A stretch of 64,000 nt of DNA from Clostridia bacterium (GTDB lineage Bacteria; Bacillota_A; Clostridia; TANB77; CAG-508). Numbering within the stretch: the stretch's first letter is position 1; each line of letters opens with the position of its first letter. The position numbers and the translations under genes were made by a program. Below the pieces are notes generated by a model. The model was not told where the DNA came from. It saw only the letters and a list, made by a program, of their open reading frames with translations, and ran no database searches. The DNA is taken from positions 62,001 through 126,000 of the forward strand of contig JAFVGB010000012.1 of the NCBI GenBank assembly GCA_017475185.1, given 5' to 3'. This document shows positions 17,691 to 25,741 of the stretch, one piece after another.

Positions 17691-19153
17691 TTGAGCTCAT
17701 CTTCCTTTTTATTTTTTTTATTAAACTTCAATATTTTTAAAAAGCTTTCATCTTTATTTATAATAAAATATATACCTGTTAATAAACAATATACAATCGC
17801 TCCAACAAGAATTTCAATTATAAGAGTTTTTACTGTTCCATCATTAAATATTTTTGCTATAAATCTTACAGCAACACTCATTATAATACCTGAAAGCATA
17901 AACACAACATCATCTTTTATGTATTTTTTTATTTCTAAATATTTTTTTGATTTTATAGTCTGATATATTGCAACACTTGATTCAGCCACCAAAGTTCCAA
18001 CTACTGCACCCATTGTACCTATCCTAGGAATAAAAATCAAATTACAAACAACATTTAATATAGCTCCTAAAACAATTGATTTAACATAGATTTTGTCTTT
18101 TTCATGTGGGATAAGATATAACGTTCTTACAATACAAGCCCACGAAATAAATGGTACACTAATTGATAATACTATTGATAATAATATGCTTGGAGTATAG
18201 CCGTCGCCAAAAAATAATGGAACAAATTCATTTGATATACTTGAAATTCCAAATGCTATGGCTATCCCTATAAACATTGCAAATTTCATGGAAATATTAA
18301 ATAAATCTTTAGCTTCTTTATCTTTTTTGTTCTCTATTAAATTTGATATTTTTGGCATTATAACAGCCGAAAATGCAGCAACGATTCCTAGAGATATTGT
18401 GATTAATTTTTCTGCACTCTCATAATATCCAACTTCCGTCATATTACAAAACATTCCAACCATTATTTTGTCCATCTGTCTATAAATGCTTGTTGCTATA
18501 ATTGGAATAAACAATACTAAACAAGGCATGAAGTGTTTTTTTACATCATTAAAACTTACTCTTTTTAATTTGACTCTTTTCCATGTCAATAACCATAAAC
18601 TTAATGCAGAAAATAAATTGCTTGCACTCATTATTAAAACATATTTATTTAAATCAGTACCTTGATTTATAAATACAAAAATTAAAATTAATGTTACAAT
18701 TCTTATTATTATTTGTCTAATCGATGTAATTTTAAATTCTTCCAATCCAAAAAACAACCAGCTTACATCAAATAAGGAAGCAGAAACATATAACGTCATA
18801 ATTATAGAAACAGTTCTATCTGTATTTACAAAAAACATCGAATAAATAATGTATAATGCCAATATAAAAATAGTTGTTAAAATCTGAAGTATATAAATAC
18901 TTGTAAATTTTTTGTTCTTTTCATCTTCATCATCTCGAACCTTGGCAATAGTCCTATTTCCATAGTTTAATATTCCTAACATTGCAAAATAAGAAAAATA
19001 TAATGCAATTGAATTATGATAAGAATATATTCCTACTCCATTTGCCCCAATAACCCTTGATATATAGGGTGTTGTAATTAAAGGTATCAATAACATCAAA
19101 ACTTGATATATCATATTATAAATTAAATTCGTCTTTATACTATTCTTTTTCAT
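17687..19153 (-). CDS. Wzx-type polysaccharide flippase
   Basis: A 488-residue protein with about 12-14 hydrophobic helices and the MOP-superfamily N-terminus (NMIYQVLMLLIPLITTPYISRVIGANGVGIYSY), a hallmark of Wzx/RfbX flippases. It moves undecaprenyl-PP-linked repeat units from the inner to the outer face of the membrane. Conserved charged residues inside helices (YRQMDKIMVG around 225-235) are visible. It overlaps the preceding Wzy-like gene by 14 bases and the following ugd gene by 4. It is one of two flippases in the window; the other is at 46870. Confidence 0.9.
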   Translation of the reverse strand: MKKNSIKTNLIYNMIYQVLMLLIPLITTPYISRVIGANGVGIYSYHNSIALYFSYFAMLGILNYGNRTIAKVRDDEDEKNKKFTSIYILQILTTIFILALYIIYSMFFVNTDRTVSIIMTLYVSASLFDVSWLFFGLEEFKITSIRQIIIRIVTLILIFVFINQGTDLNKYVLIMSASNLFSALSLWLLTWKRVKLKRVSFNDVKKHFMPCLVLFIPIIATSIYRQMDKIMVGMFCNMTEVGYYESAEKLITISLGIVAAFSAVIMPKISNLIENKKDKEAKDLFNISMKFAMFIGIAIAFGISSISNEFVPLFFGDGYTPSILLSIVLSISVPFISWACIVRTLYLIPHEKDKIYVKSIVLGAILNVVCNLIFIPRIGTMGAVVGTLVAESSVAIYQTIKSKKYLEIKKYIKDDVVFMLSGIIMSVAVRFIAKIFNDGTVKTLIIEILVGAIVYCLLTGIYFIINKDESFLKILKFNKKNKKEDELK

Positions 19154-20426
19154 AACTTTCCTCTTTTGCTACTAATTTTTGTTGTCTTTTTTTTTCATAT
19201 TTTGCTAACAAACCTATTAGCATAAACACGCAAATTGAACTAAATTCGCAATAACTTTTTGATGCTACACTTGATAAAATTAAAAATCCATTAGCACAAA
19301 TAGAACTTATATAAAAATATTGATTTGTTTTAGTATAACTTATGTTCTTTTTGGTAAAGACATATAATGCAAATGCAACCATAATAGCACCCTTAATTCC
19401 AAATTGTGCAATAATCATTGGCCAATAGTTATCATTTAAATATGCGGTATTATTTTCTCTCATTCCATAGTATTTGTTAAATTCATATTTTTTGTATAAT
19501 TCAGAATAATTCTTTGCTGCTATATCTGAGCCAAATGTACCAAATCCAGCTCCTATAGGATAATAATCTGCTGCAGTAACAATACTATATCTTAGTAATA
19601 CAGAACGTGCTTGTGTAGGATTTGTAAAATAAAATATTATCTGATTCCAGCAAATAACAAGAGCAATTACAATAACTGGAATGACATACAATAAAGGTAT
19701 TTTTCCTTTTTTTTCTTTTTTATTAAACTTAGGTTTTAATACCAAAAAAGCAATATACATAAAGATATATATTGCAACAAATGCAAACGCTCTTGATCTC
19801 ATTGTTGCAACCCATGTTATTAAACTTATTAGTATGATAATTTTTTTGTAGTTAGTTTTTTTATAAAATAAATCTGCTGTTAATAACGGAACAATAAAAT
19901 AAAATAATTTACTGTAATTTCCTGGTACATTAAAAATAAATTTATAAGATGCTATACCATGCCTTATTGAAGCTGACATTCCTATATTTATAAATTGTGA
20001 TAAAATTAAGCAAGCAAACATAACTATAACCAGTCCTCTTGCAATTCTCGCAGAATTTTTTATTATTGAACCATAAAACTTTTCATCCTTGTTTGAAAAC
20101 ATAATTGCATAATATGCCAACCATACTTTAACCATTGATAATGCATCTATAAAAATATAATAAACATTATTAATTAGTCTAGATGCAATATTTCCTATTA
20201 CACCAAGTATTAACACACCTGTCCAAGTTAAAAAAAACATTTTATCTTCATCATTAATTTTCATTTTTTTAACCACTAATTTGAACAATATCCACATTAT
20301 AACTACAATTGCAAATATTTCATCTGCATATGAAAAAACATTCGAACGTTCGACTAATACTCTTTCAAATGCAAAAAAGTATATAACTGCAATTGAAAAA
20401 ACAACTTTCCAATTAATCCTTTTCAT
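19140..20426 (-). CDS. Wzy-like polysaccharide polymerase (O-antigen ligase superfamily)
   Basis: A 428-residue membrane protein with about ten helices and a large extracytoplasmic loop near residues 270-345 (QARSVLLRYSIVTAADYYPIGAG..., NTAYLNDNYWP). The loop begins with an Arg-rich R-x3-R-like element typical of Wzy/WaaL proteins and contains the conserved GxGFGTFG turn. It probably polymerises repeat units on the outer membrane face. It stands directly before the Wzx gene (14-base overlap), the usual pairing. Sequence conservation in this family is low, so the role rests on topology and context. Confidence 0.75.
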   Translation of the reverse strand: MKRINWKVVFSIAVIYFFAFERVLVERSNVFSYADEIFAIVVIMWILFKLVVKKMKINDEDKMFFLTWTGVLILGVIGNIASRLINNVYYIFIDALSMVKVWLAYYAIMFSNKDEKFYGSIIKNSARIARGLVIVMFACLILSQFINIGMSASIRHGIASYKFIFNVPGNYSKLFYFIVPLLTADLFYKKTNYKKIIILISLITWVATMRSRAFAFVAIYIFMYIAFLVLKPKFNKKEKKGKIPLLYVIPVIVIALVICWNQIIFYFTNPTQARSVLLRYSIVTAADYYPIGAGFGTFGSDIAAKNYSELYKKYEFNKYYGMRENNTAYLNDNYWPMIIAQFGIKGAIMVAFALYVFTKKNISYTKTNQYFYISSICANGFLILSSVASKSYCEFSSICVFMLIGLLAKYEKKRQQKLVAKEESYEKE

Positions 20427-20427
20427 T

Positions 20428-21630
20428 TTACCTCTTACTTTTCATCCTTTTCTTTATATTTTTTATTTTTTTTAATAATCCAATTTTATAAATATATTTT
20501 TTTAACTTTTCCCAGATTTTTTCTTTTATTTTAACTGGAATATATTTTTTTATTGTCTTTTCTATCCCCACATCATCTATTGATTTATAAAAATCCTTTC
20601 TGTTTTTATGGGGAATTTCACTAGCTTCTACCATTTTCCCGTCTAACTTTATAATTTTTTCTTTATCAACCTTATAAAAATATATTTTATCTTTTATCAA
20701 TTCTAAAATATCAGCTGCTTTTTTGGTATTTACCATTACATTTGTATATCCTTTATCATCATCATTCAAGTCCTTTACAATTTCGCTTACATGCCAACTA
20801 TCAAATACAGTGAAATCTGTTGAATGATTTTTAGTTTTAAATTTACAATCATAACATGATTCTCTTAATGCAATTCCAGCAAAAAAAGGTTTTAACATAA
20901 AATCAACTAATGCACTTCCGTCATACTGTTTTCCGTTTTCAAAAACAAGTCTCATTGTTGCACTGTGATAACCATATGTTTTATTTCTAAAAAATGCCTG
21001 TTTTATCTTAGATTTATATTTCTTTTCTTGATAAAACTTATAACTGTTCCATAACTTTTTACTTGGAACTCCATGACATACTAAATCCATAGTAATTAAA
21101 TTATCATATTCTTTTCTAAGAAAGCTTTTTAATCCATACACTTGACATGGGGTTCCAGAAAATAGGACTAATTTTCCATTTTCGAGTTTTATTTTAACTT
21201 TTAAAAATATATCATTTAAATCACTTTGTATATATTTTGACCCAATCAGTTTTTGTATGTCAGTCTTATCACTTATTTCCATATGTACAATATTCATATC
21301 ATTGTCATATGCTACTCCATAAACAACACCATTTTGCTCTAAAACATACTCTGATAGTGGCGTAAAAAATCCACCAGATGTGCTTTTTTTCAATACTTCA
21401 TATTTTTTTGTTCTCACAATATATGCATCCTGCTTTATATTTGTTTCGTCCTTTTGGTTTTTTATAGGGCAAATCTTATCACATAATCCGCAATCTATGC
21501 ATTTTTTCTTATCAATTTTTGGATACTTAAATCCCTCTTCATCTTCTACCATACTAATTGCTTTTTTGGGGCAAATATTTGCACATGCTGTGCATCCACA
21601 ACATTCGATTTTATCTTGTATTTCTATCAT
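20428..21630 (-). CDS. Coenzyme F420 hydrogenase/dehydrogenase beta-subunit-like FeS protein
   Basis: A 400-residue protein. It starts with two 4Fe-4S ferredoxin motifs (Cys 10, 13, 16, 20 followed by Pro, and Cys 44, 47, 50, 54 followed by Pro), then the FrhB-like N- and C-terminal domains with SGGFFTPLSEYVL, LFSGTPCQVYGLK and DLVCHGVPSKKLW. This family member is commonly found next to a polysaccharide pyruvyltransferase in capsule loci. Its substrate is not known, and F420 itself need not be the cofactor in such organisms. Here the pyruvyltransferase gene is immediately upstream, so an oxidation or reduction of a sugar or of its pyruvate acetal is a reasonable guess, not a demonstrated activity. 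Confidence 0.85.
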   Translation of the reverse strand: MIEIQDKIECCGCTACANICPKKAISMVEDEEGFKYPKIDKKKCIDCGLCDKICPIKNQKDETNIKQDAYIVRTKKYEVLKKSTSGGFFTPLSEYVLEQNGVVYGVAYDNDMNIVHMEISDKTDIQKLIGSKYIQSDLNDIFLKVKIKLENGKLVLFSGTPCQVYGLKSFLRKEYDNLITMDLVCHGVPSKKLWNSYKFYQEKKYKSKIKQAFFRNKTYGYHSATMRLVFENGKQYDGSALVDFMLKPFFAGIALRESCYDCKFKTKNHSTDFTVFDSWHVSEIVKDLNDDDKGYTNVMVNTKKAADILELIKDKIYFYKVDKEKIIKLDGKMVEASEIPHKNRKDFYKSIDDVGIEKTIKKYIPVKIKEKIWEKLKKYIYKIGLLKKIKNIKKRMKSKR

Positions 21631-21657
21631 CTAAAAAATTTCTCCTTTTGCATATAA

Positions 21658-22818
21658 TTAATCAACTTTTTTTAATGATTCCTCCAAATACTTTATAGAT
21701 TCCGTTCTAAAATTATTTAGAAGCTTTTCTACTGATTCATAATTAATATCTTGCTCAATTTTATTAATATCATCATTATACCTTCTGTCCTCTATTTCTA
21801 GCATTTTGCATAAACTTTCTATCCTTGAATTTCTTGAATCCTTACTTGTTGATGCAAATCTATTAAATATCATGAATTTTTTATGATTTATGATTGAAAA
21901 TACAGTTCCATGAAAAGAATCTGTTATTACATATTCCGCATTTCTAATTAAATTAACAAAATCATTTGTATCAACATCATATAATTTAATATCTCCAAAC
22001 TCATTATCTATTTCTACATAATTATCTAAAAAGGGAATTGTAACAATTTTTAAGTTTTTACGTTTAGCAAATTCATTTACAATCTTTCTATGTTCCTCAT
22101 TTGAACCTAAGAAATAACAAAATAAATATTTATTATTAATTACGTTAAAATCAGCAATTATATTTTTCCATTCTTCACAATTGAATAATAAAGTAGGATC
22201 ACACACAACTTTTGCATCTCTATTTGTAAGTCCTTTTATTATTTCCGCACCTTTAATTTCTCTCGTACTTATAGAATCTAATCTATTTAAATATTTTTTT
22301 GTTCCATTTTTTTGATACCATGGTATTTGTCCAACTCCAAAACTTGTTGCATACGATATTTTTTGCTTATTTTTTGGCGCAAATTCAAGAGTATAAAAAT
22401 GACTACCTAGATTACTTGGAAGCCATAATTGGTCACTACCACATAAAAAAGCATCGTATGCTACAGAAGCTTCTTTCTTTAAGCCATCCCATCCCATATA
22501 CTCTTTTGATAATTTTGTAAAATTAGCCCTAGCAAATTCTTGAAATCTTTTATTTCTTATTTTTATATTTTCATAAATGTCCTGATGTTCTTTAAAAGCT
22601 TTTTTCTTTTTTATTCCCTTCATTTTACTTTTTATAAAATATGGATTAAAAAATCTTGGAAGAGTTTGCTTAAAAAAAGTAATCGATAATTTCTTTTTAT
22701 ATCGTATAATTTCTGTTTCATATCCTAATTCTTCTATTTTTTTTATCGTCGCCAAAACCTGCAATTGACTACCAAAATTTTTTGTATCATAACAAACGCT
22801 TAAACCTATTTTCTTCAT
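21658..22818 (-). CDS. Polysaccharide pyruvyltransferase family protein
   Basis: A 386-residue GT-B-like enzyme. The N-terminus KKIGLSVCYDTKNFGSQLQVLA fits the NxGxxLQ element of the family, the middle has CGSDQLWLPSN, and the C-terminus has TDSFHGTVFSIINHKKFMIF, where the S-F-H-G motif is characteristic. Family members add a ketal-linked pyruvate from phosphoenolpyruvate to a sugar of a surface polymer. Pyruvylated wall polymers are the known ligands of SLH domains, and nine SLH proteins follow in this window. It pairs with the FeS protein at 20428. Confidence 0.88.
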   Translation of the reverse strand: MKKIGLSVCYDTKNFGSQLQVLATIKKIEELGYETEIIRYKKKLSITFFKQTLPRFFNPYFIKSKMKGIKKKKAFKEHQDIYENIKIRNKRFQEFARANFTKLSKEYMGWDGLKKEASVAYDAFLCGSDQLWLPSNLGSHFYTLEFAPKNKQKISYATSFGVGQIPWYQKNGTKKYLNRLDSISTREIKGAEIIKGLTNRDAKVVCDPTLLFNCEEWKNIIADFNVINNKYLFCYFLGSNEEHRKIVNEFAKRKNLKIVTIPFLDNYVEIDNEFGDIKLYDVDTNDFVNLIRNAEYVITDSFHGTVFSIINHKKFMIFNRFASTSKDSRNSRIESLCKMLEIEDRRYNDDINKIEQDINYESVEKLLNNFRTESIKYLEESLKKVD

Positions 22819-22843
22819 TTTTTATTCCTTTCATCTTTAACAT

Positions 22844-23884
22844 TTATTTGTATAAATCAAGTAATTTTTGAATATTTCTATTGATATTAAATTTTTCTTC
22901 TACTGTATTTCTAGCATTGATTGAAAGTTTTATTCTCATTTTCTCATCACTTAAAATCTTTTCTATGTATAATTTCATTTTTTCTATGTCACCTGGTTCA
23001 ACAATTATTCCATTCTCTTCGTTTTGTATTACCTGCGGAATTCCACCAACATTTGTAGAAATAGCAATATTTTTATATGCCATTCCTTCTATTAATGACA
23101 TTGGCATTCCTTCATTGTACGATGGCAAAATGTAGAAAGAACACTCTTTTAAAAATTTTTCTTTTTCATTTCCTGATATCCAACCAATGTAATGTATATT
23201 TTCATCTAATTGTTTTTCTTTTATAATTTTCTTAACTTTGTCTACTTCTCCATCTCCACCAACATATAACTGTATATCTCTATATTTTTTTCTTAATCTG
23301 TCGATTAATTCTATTAAATCATAAATTCCCTTTCTATGTCCCAATCTTCCTAAAAAAAGAAATTTTAATGTATTTACATCCTTTGAAAAATCTTTTGGAA
23401 CAACAACTGCATTATATATTATTTCTATTTTAGAAGAATCTACTAATTCTGAAAAGAATTCTTTCCACTCTTCAGACAAAACAATAATTTTATCTGCTAG
23501 CTTTAAAGTTTTACATATATATTCTTTTTTTGAATCATTACATTCACTATAAAATTTACGATATTCTGCTCCATGAATATGTACAATTATTCTTTTGTTA
23601 TATTTCTTTGCAATTTTTACATACTTTGCTTTTCTAAAAGTACTTAATCTTGATGCCATGTGAATATGAACTACATCATATTTTTTTATATTTAATCTAA
23701 ATTTTATATATCCTACAATCATTTTTAAAAATTTGCAAACAGAATTTTTATCATTTACTGTTTCTATATATTTTAAATCTACTGCTTTATCTAAGCCATA
23801 TTCATAATATTGATCAACAACTGTTGTCATTCCACCTTTTACATTTCTTGCAGGACCTACCATTAAAACCTTTAATTTTTCCAT
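22844..23884 (-). CDS. Glycosyltransferase family 4
   Basis: A 346-residue GT-B enzyme: N-terminal VGPARNVKGGMTTVV, the VVHIHMAS motif, IVHIHGAEYRKFY, then FLFLGRLGHRKGIYDLIE, GGDGEVDKV and the nucleotide-sugar signature E-x7-E in YNEGMPMSLIEGMA. Length and motifs are complete. It begins two bases after the ATP-grasp gene. It is likely to be a cytoplasmic enzyme adding a hexose to the repeat unit of the central glycan module. Confidence 0.88.
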   Translation of the reverse strand: MEKLKVLMVGPARNVKGGMTTVVDQYYEYGLDKAVDLKYIETVNDKNSVCKFLKMIVGYIKFRLNIKKYDVVHIHMASRLSTFRKAKYVKIAKKYNKRIIVHIHGAEYRKFYSECNDSKKEYICKTLKLADKIIVLSEEWKEFFSELVDSSKIEIIYNAVVVPKDFSKDVNTLKFLFLGRLGHRKGIYDLIELIDRLRKKYRDIQLYVGGDGEVDKVKKIIKEKQLDENIHYIGWISGNEKEKFLKECSFYILPSYNEGMPMSLIEGMAYKNIAISTNVGGIPQVIQNEENGIIVEPGDIEKMKLYIEKILSDEKMRIKLSINARNTVEEKFNINRNIQKLLDLYK

Positions 23885-23885
23885 A

Positions 23886-24740
23886 TTATATTTTAATCCC
23901 TTCAGCTATTTTTTTATCCATTTCAAGAGGTAAAAAAGCATGTCTACCGCTTGCAGGAGTAAAAGTTAATTCTCCGAAATAAATTTTACCATCAACATTG
24001 TATAAATCAACTCTAATAAAATTAAATTGAGCAGCTAATTTTTCTACAATATAAATCATTTCTTCAAAATTTGCAGGTTTCTCTACATTACCATTATAAT
24101 TATCATATCCAAATTCTCTTAAATCAATTTTATTCCATTTCATATCATAAAAATTAACTTTGTGATCAGTAAACCTATCAAAGTCTATTTTGACAAATTC
24201 CGGTTTCCCATCAAAGCAGAAGAATTTATAATCCAATAGTTGCCCTTGTTTATCATTTATGAATTCCTCACAAATTATTTTATTTTTTACATTTTTATAT
24301 TGATTTTCCTTTTTTATCTTATAATATTTGTTTGACATCCATTTATCCAATTTTTTATTTGTTTTTTTAATATTCAATTTATCTTTATCTTTTACGATAA
24401 TATTAAATCCTGAACCATTATTTATTTTTAACACAAATTTTTCTGGCAATTTTGAATAATCAATTTCACTTGAATTACTATATACCCCTATTAATGGAAT
24501 TAAATACTCTTCGCCTATTGTTTGCTTTATATAATCTCTAACAACATATTTATCAACATAATCTGAATATTTTTCTAAATTTCCATATAGTTTTAACCAT
24601 TGAATTTTTTCTCCAAAATATTCAGGATTTGACTCATTTAAAAACCTCTTATATGTTTTAAAATTTTCTATATTTATAACCCATTTAGCTGGCATTCTTT
24701 TTATTATCGCATAATATATTTTTCTTATGATTTCTTTCAT
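23886..24740 (-). CDS. TupA-like ATP-grasp protein
   Basis: A 284-residue protein recognisable by GEKIQWLKLYGN (about 43-54), VVRDYIKQTIGEEYLIPLIGVY, KFVLKINNGSGFNII and DYKFFCFDGKP, followed by FVKIDFDRFTDHKVNFYDM. These match the TupA-like ATP-grasp family found in teichuronopeptide and capsule loci. TupA of alkaliphilic Bacillus is needed for teichuronopeptide, a polymer of glucuronic acid and amino acids, so ATP-dependent amide formation between an amino acid and a uronic acid is a plausible role. The ugd gene in the same module would provide the uronic acid. The assignment of reaction is an inference. Confidence 0.8.
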   Translation of the reverse strand: MKEIIRKIYYAIIKRMPAKWVINIENFKTYKRFLNESNPEYFGEKIQWLKLYGNLEKYSDYVDKYVVRDYIKQTIGEEYLIPLIGVYSNSSEIDYSKLPEKFVLKINNGSGFNIIVKDKDKLNIKKTNKKLDKWMSNKYYKIKKENQYKNVKNKIICEEFINDKQGQLLDYKFFCFDGKPEFVKIDFDRFTDHKVNFYDMKWNKIDLREFGYDNYNGNVEKPANFEEMIYIVEKLAAQFNFIRVDLYNVDGKIYFGELTFTPASGRHAFLPLEMDKKIAEGIKI

Positions 24741-24749
24741 ATTTACCCC

Positions 24750-25229
24750 TTAATTGTTATCTATAAATTTTATTATTTCTTGAATTACATTCTCTGTGTT
24801 AGAAACGTATGTATTATATTCTTTTTTTCTTGCAGTCTTTATTGCATCACCCAATTCTTCAATTTCATATACTGGTTCTATAAAATTTAATTCTGTAAAT
24901 TCATCTATTAATTGAATTTGATGATCATCAACATGTTCTCCATATTTGGCCAATCTTGGCACAGCAATAACTTTCTTTAATTTTTTTAATGAATTTACTA
25001 TGACCCCTGTCCCTGCGTGTGTTATTATTAAATCTGCCTGTTCAATTTTGTTAGAAAATTCATCTTGAGACATATAATCAACAAATTCATAATTTCTTGG
25101 TTTGTAATCACTTACGCCTGTTTGAGCATATACATTTTCTTTTATAGTTCCTTCTTCAATCAATTCATCTATTTTTTTTAATAATCTATTAAACTGAAAT
25201 TTTTGAGACCCTACTGTCACCAATATCAT
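24750..25229 (-). CDS. PssE/Alg13-like glycosyltransferase catalytic subunit (intact copy)
   Basis: A 159-residue protein starting MILVTVGSQKFQFNRLL, with THAGTGVIVNSLKKLKKVIAVPR and HVDDHQIQLI: the UDP-sugar-binding half of Alg13/Alg14-type two-part transferases. The ATG overlaps the stop codon of the partner gene (TAATG). It shows what the N-terminus of the frameshifted copy at 11423 should look like. With the partner it adds a sugar, often beta-1,4-linked glucuronate, galactose or GlcNAc, to a lipid-linked acceptor. Confidence 0.88.
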   Translation of the reverse strand: MILVTVGSQKFQFNRLLKKIDELIEEGTIKENVYAQTGVSDYKPRNYEFVDYMSQDEFSNKIEQADLIITHAGTGVIVNSLKKLKKVIAVPRLAKYGEHVDDHQIQLIDEFTELNFIEPVYEIEELGDAIKTARKKEYNTYVSNTENVIQEIIKFIDNN

Positions 25230-25699
25230 TAATAAATCCCTCCTTTGTAAATAGCATTAGGATAAAATTCCAACATTGGTTCCCATTGCACATAAAATTG
25301 ATCTGCTATTTTTCTTTTATATATAAAATTTCCTGTCATAGTAGGACTATTAATTTTTGCAAATGATTCTATATAAATTACTTTTTTCCCACATATATGC
25401 CCAATTATCATCATTGGGATTGAAGCTAATACTCCAGTGCTTATTATTACATCTGGTCTCTCTTTTACATATATAGATAGAGATTGACAAAATATCAATA
25501 TCATTTTTAAAAAAAACAAGATTTCTTTTCTATTAACCTGTGAAACCAAATATTGAATTTTTTTGTCAACTTTATTATATTTTGTTTTTTCAGTAACAAC
25601 AAATGTACTATAATTTTCATTCAGCTTTCTTAACATCATCAATTGTTCAAAATGGCCTCCTGATGAAGAAATCAAACATATTTTTTTATTTTTTTTCAT
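25229..25699 (-). CDS. PssD/Alg14-like glycosyltransferase membrane subunit
   Basis: A 156-residue protein with ICLISSSGGHFEQLMMLRKL, FVVTEKTKYN, a hydrophobic helix around residues 68-86 (FFLKMILIFCQSL) and DVIISTGVLASIPMMIIG; the SSGGH loop and the TG element are those of Alg14/PssD. It anchors the catalytic partner to the membrane. Together with 24750-25229 it forms a duplicate of the pair at 11423-12397. It is the first gene of the central glycan module after the SLH block, and no strong promoter was seen in the 42 bases upstream. Confidence 0.87.
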   Translation of the reverse strand: MKKNKKICLISSSGGHFEQLMMLRKLNENYSTFVVTEKTKYNKVDKKIQYLVSQVNRKEILFFLKMILIFCQSLSIYVKERPDVIISTGVLASIPMMIIGHICGKKVIYIESFAKINSPTMTGNFIYKRKIADQFYVQWEPMLEFYPNAIYKGGIY

Positions 25700-25741
25700 T
25701 TTTTACTCCTTATATTTTTGGATTTATATACTTCATTAAAT

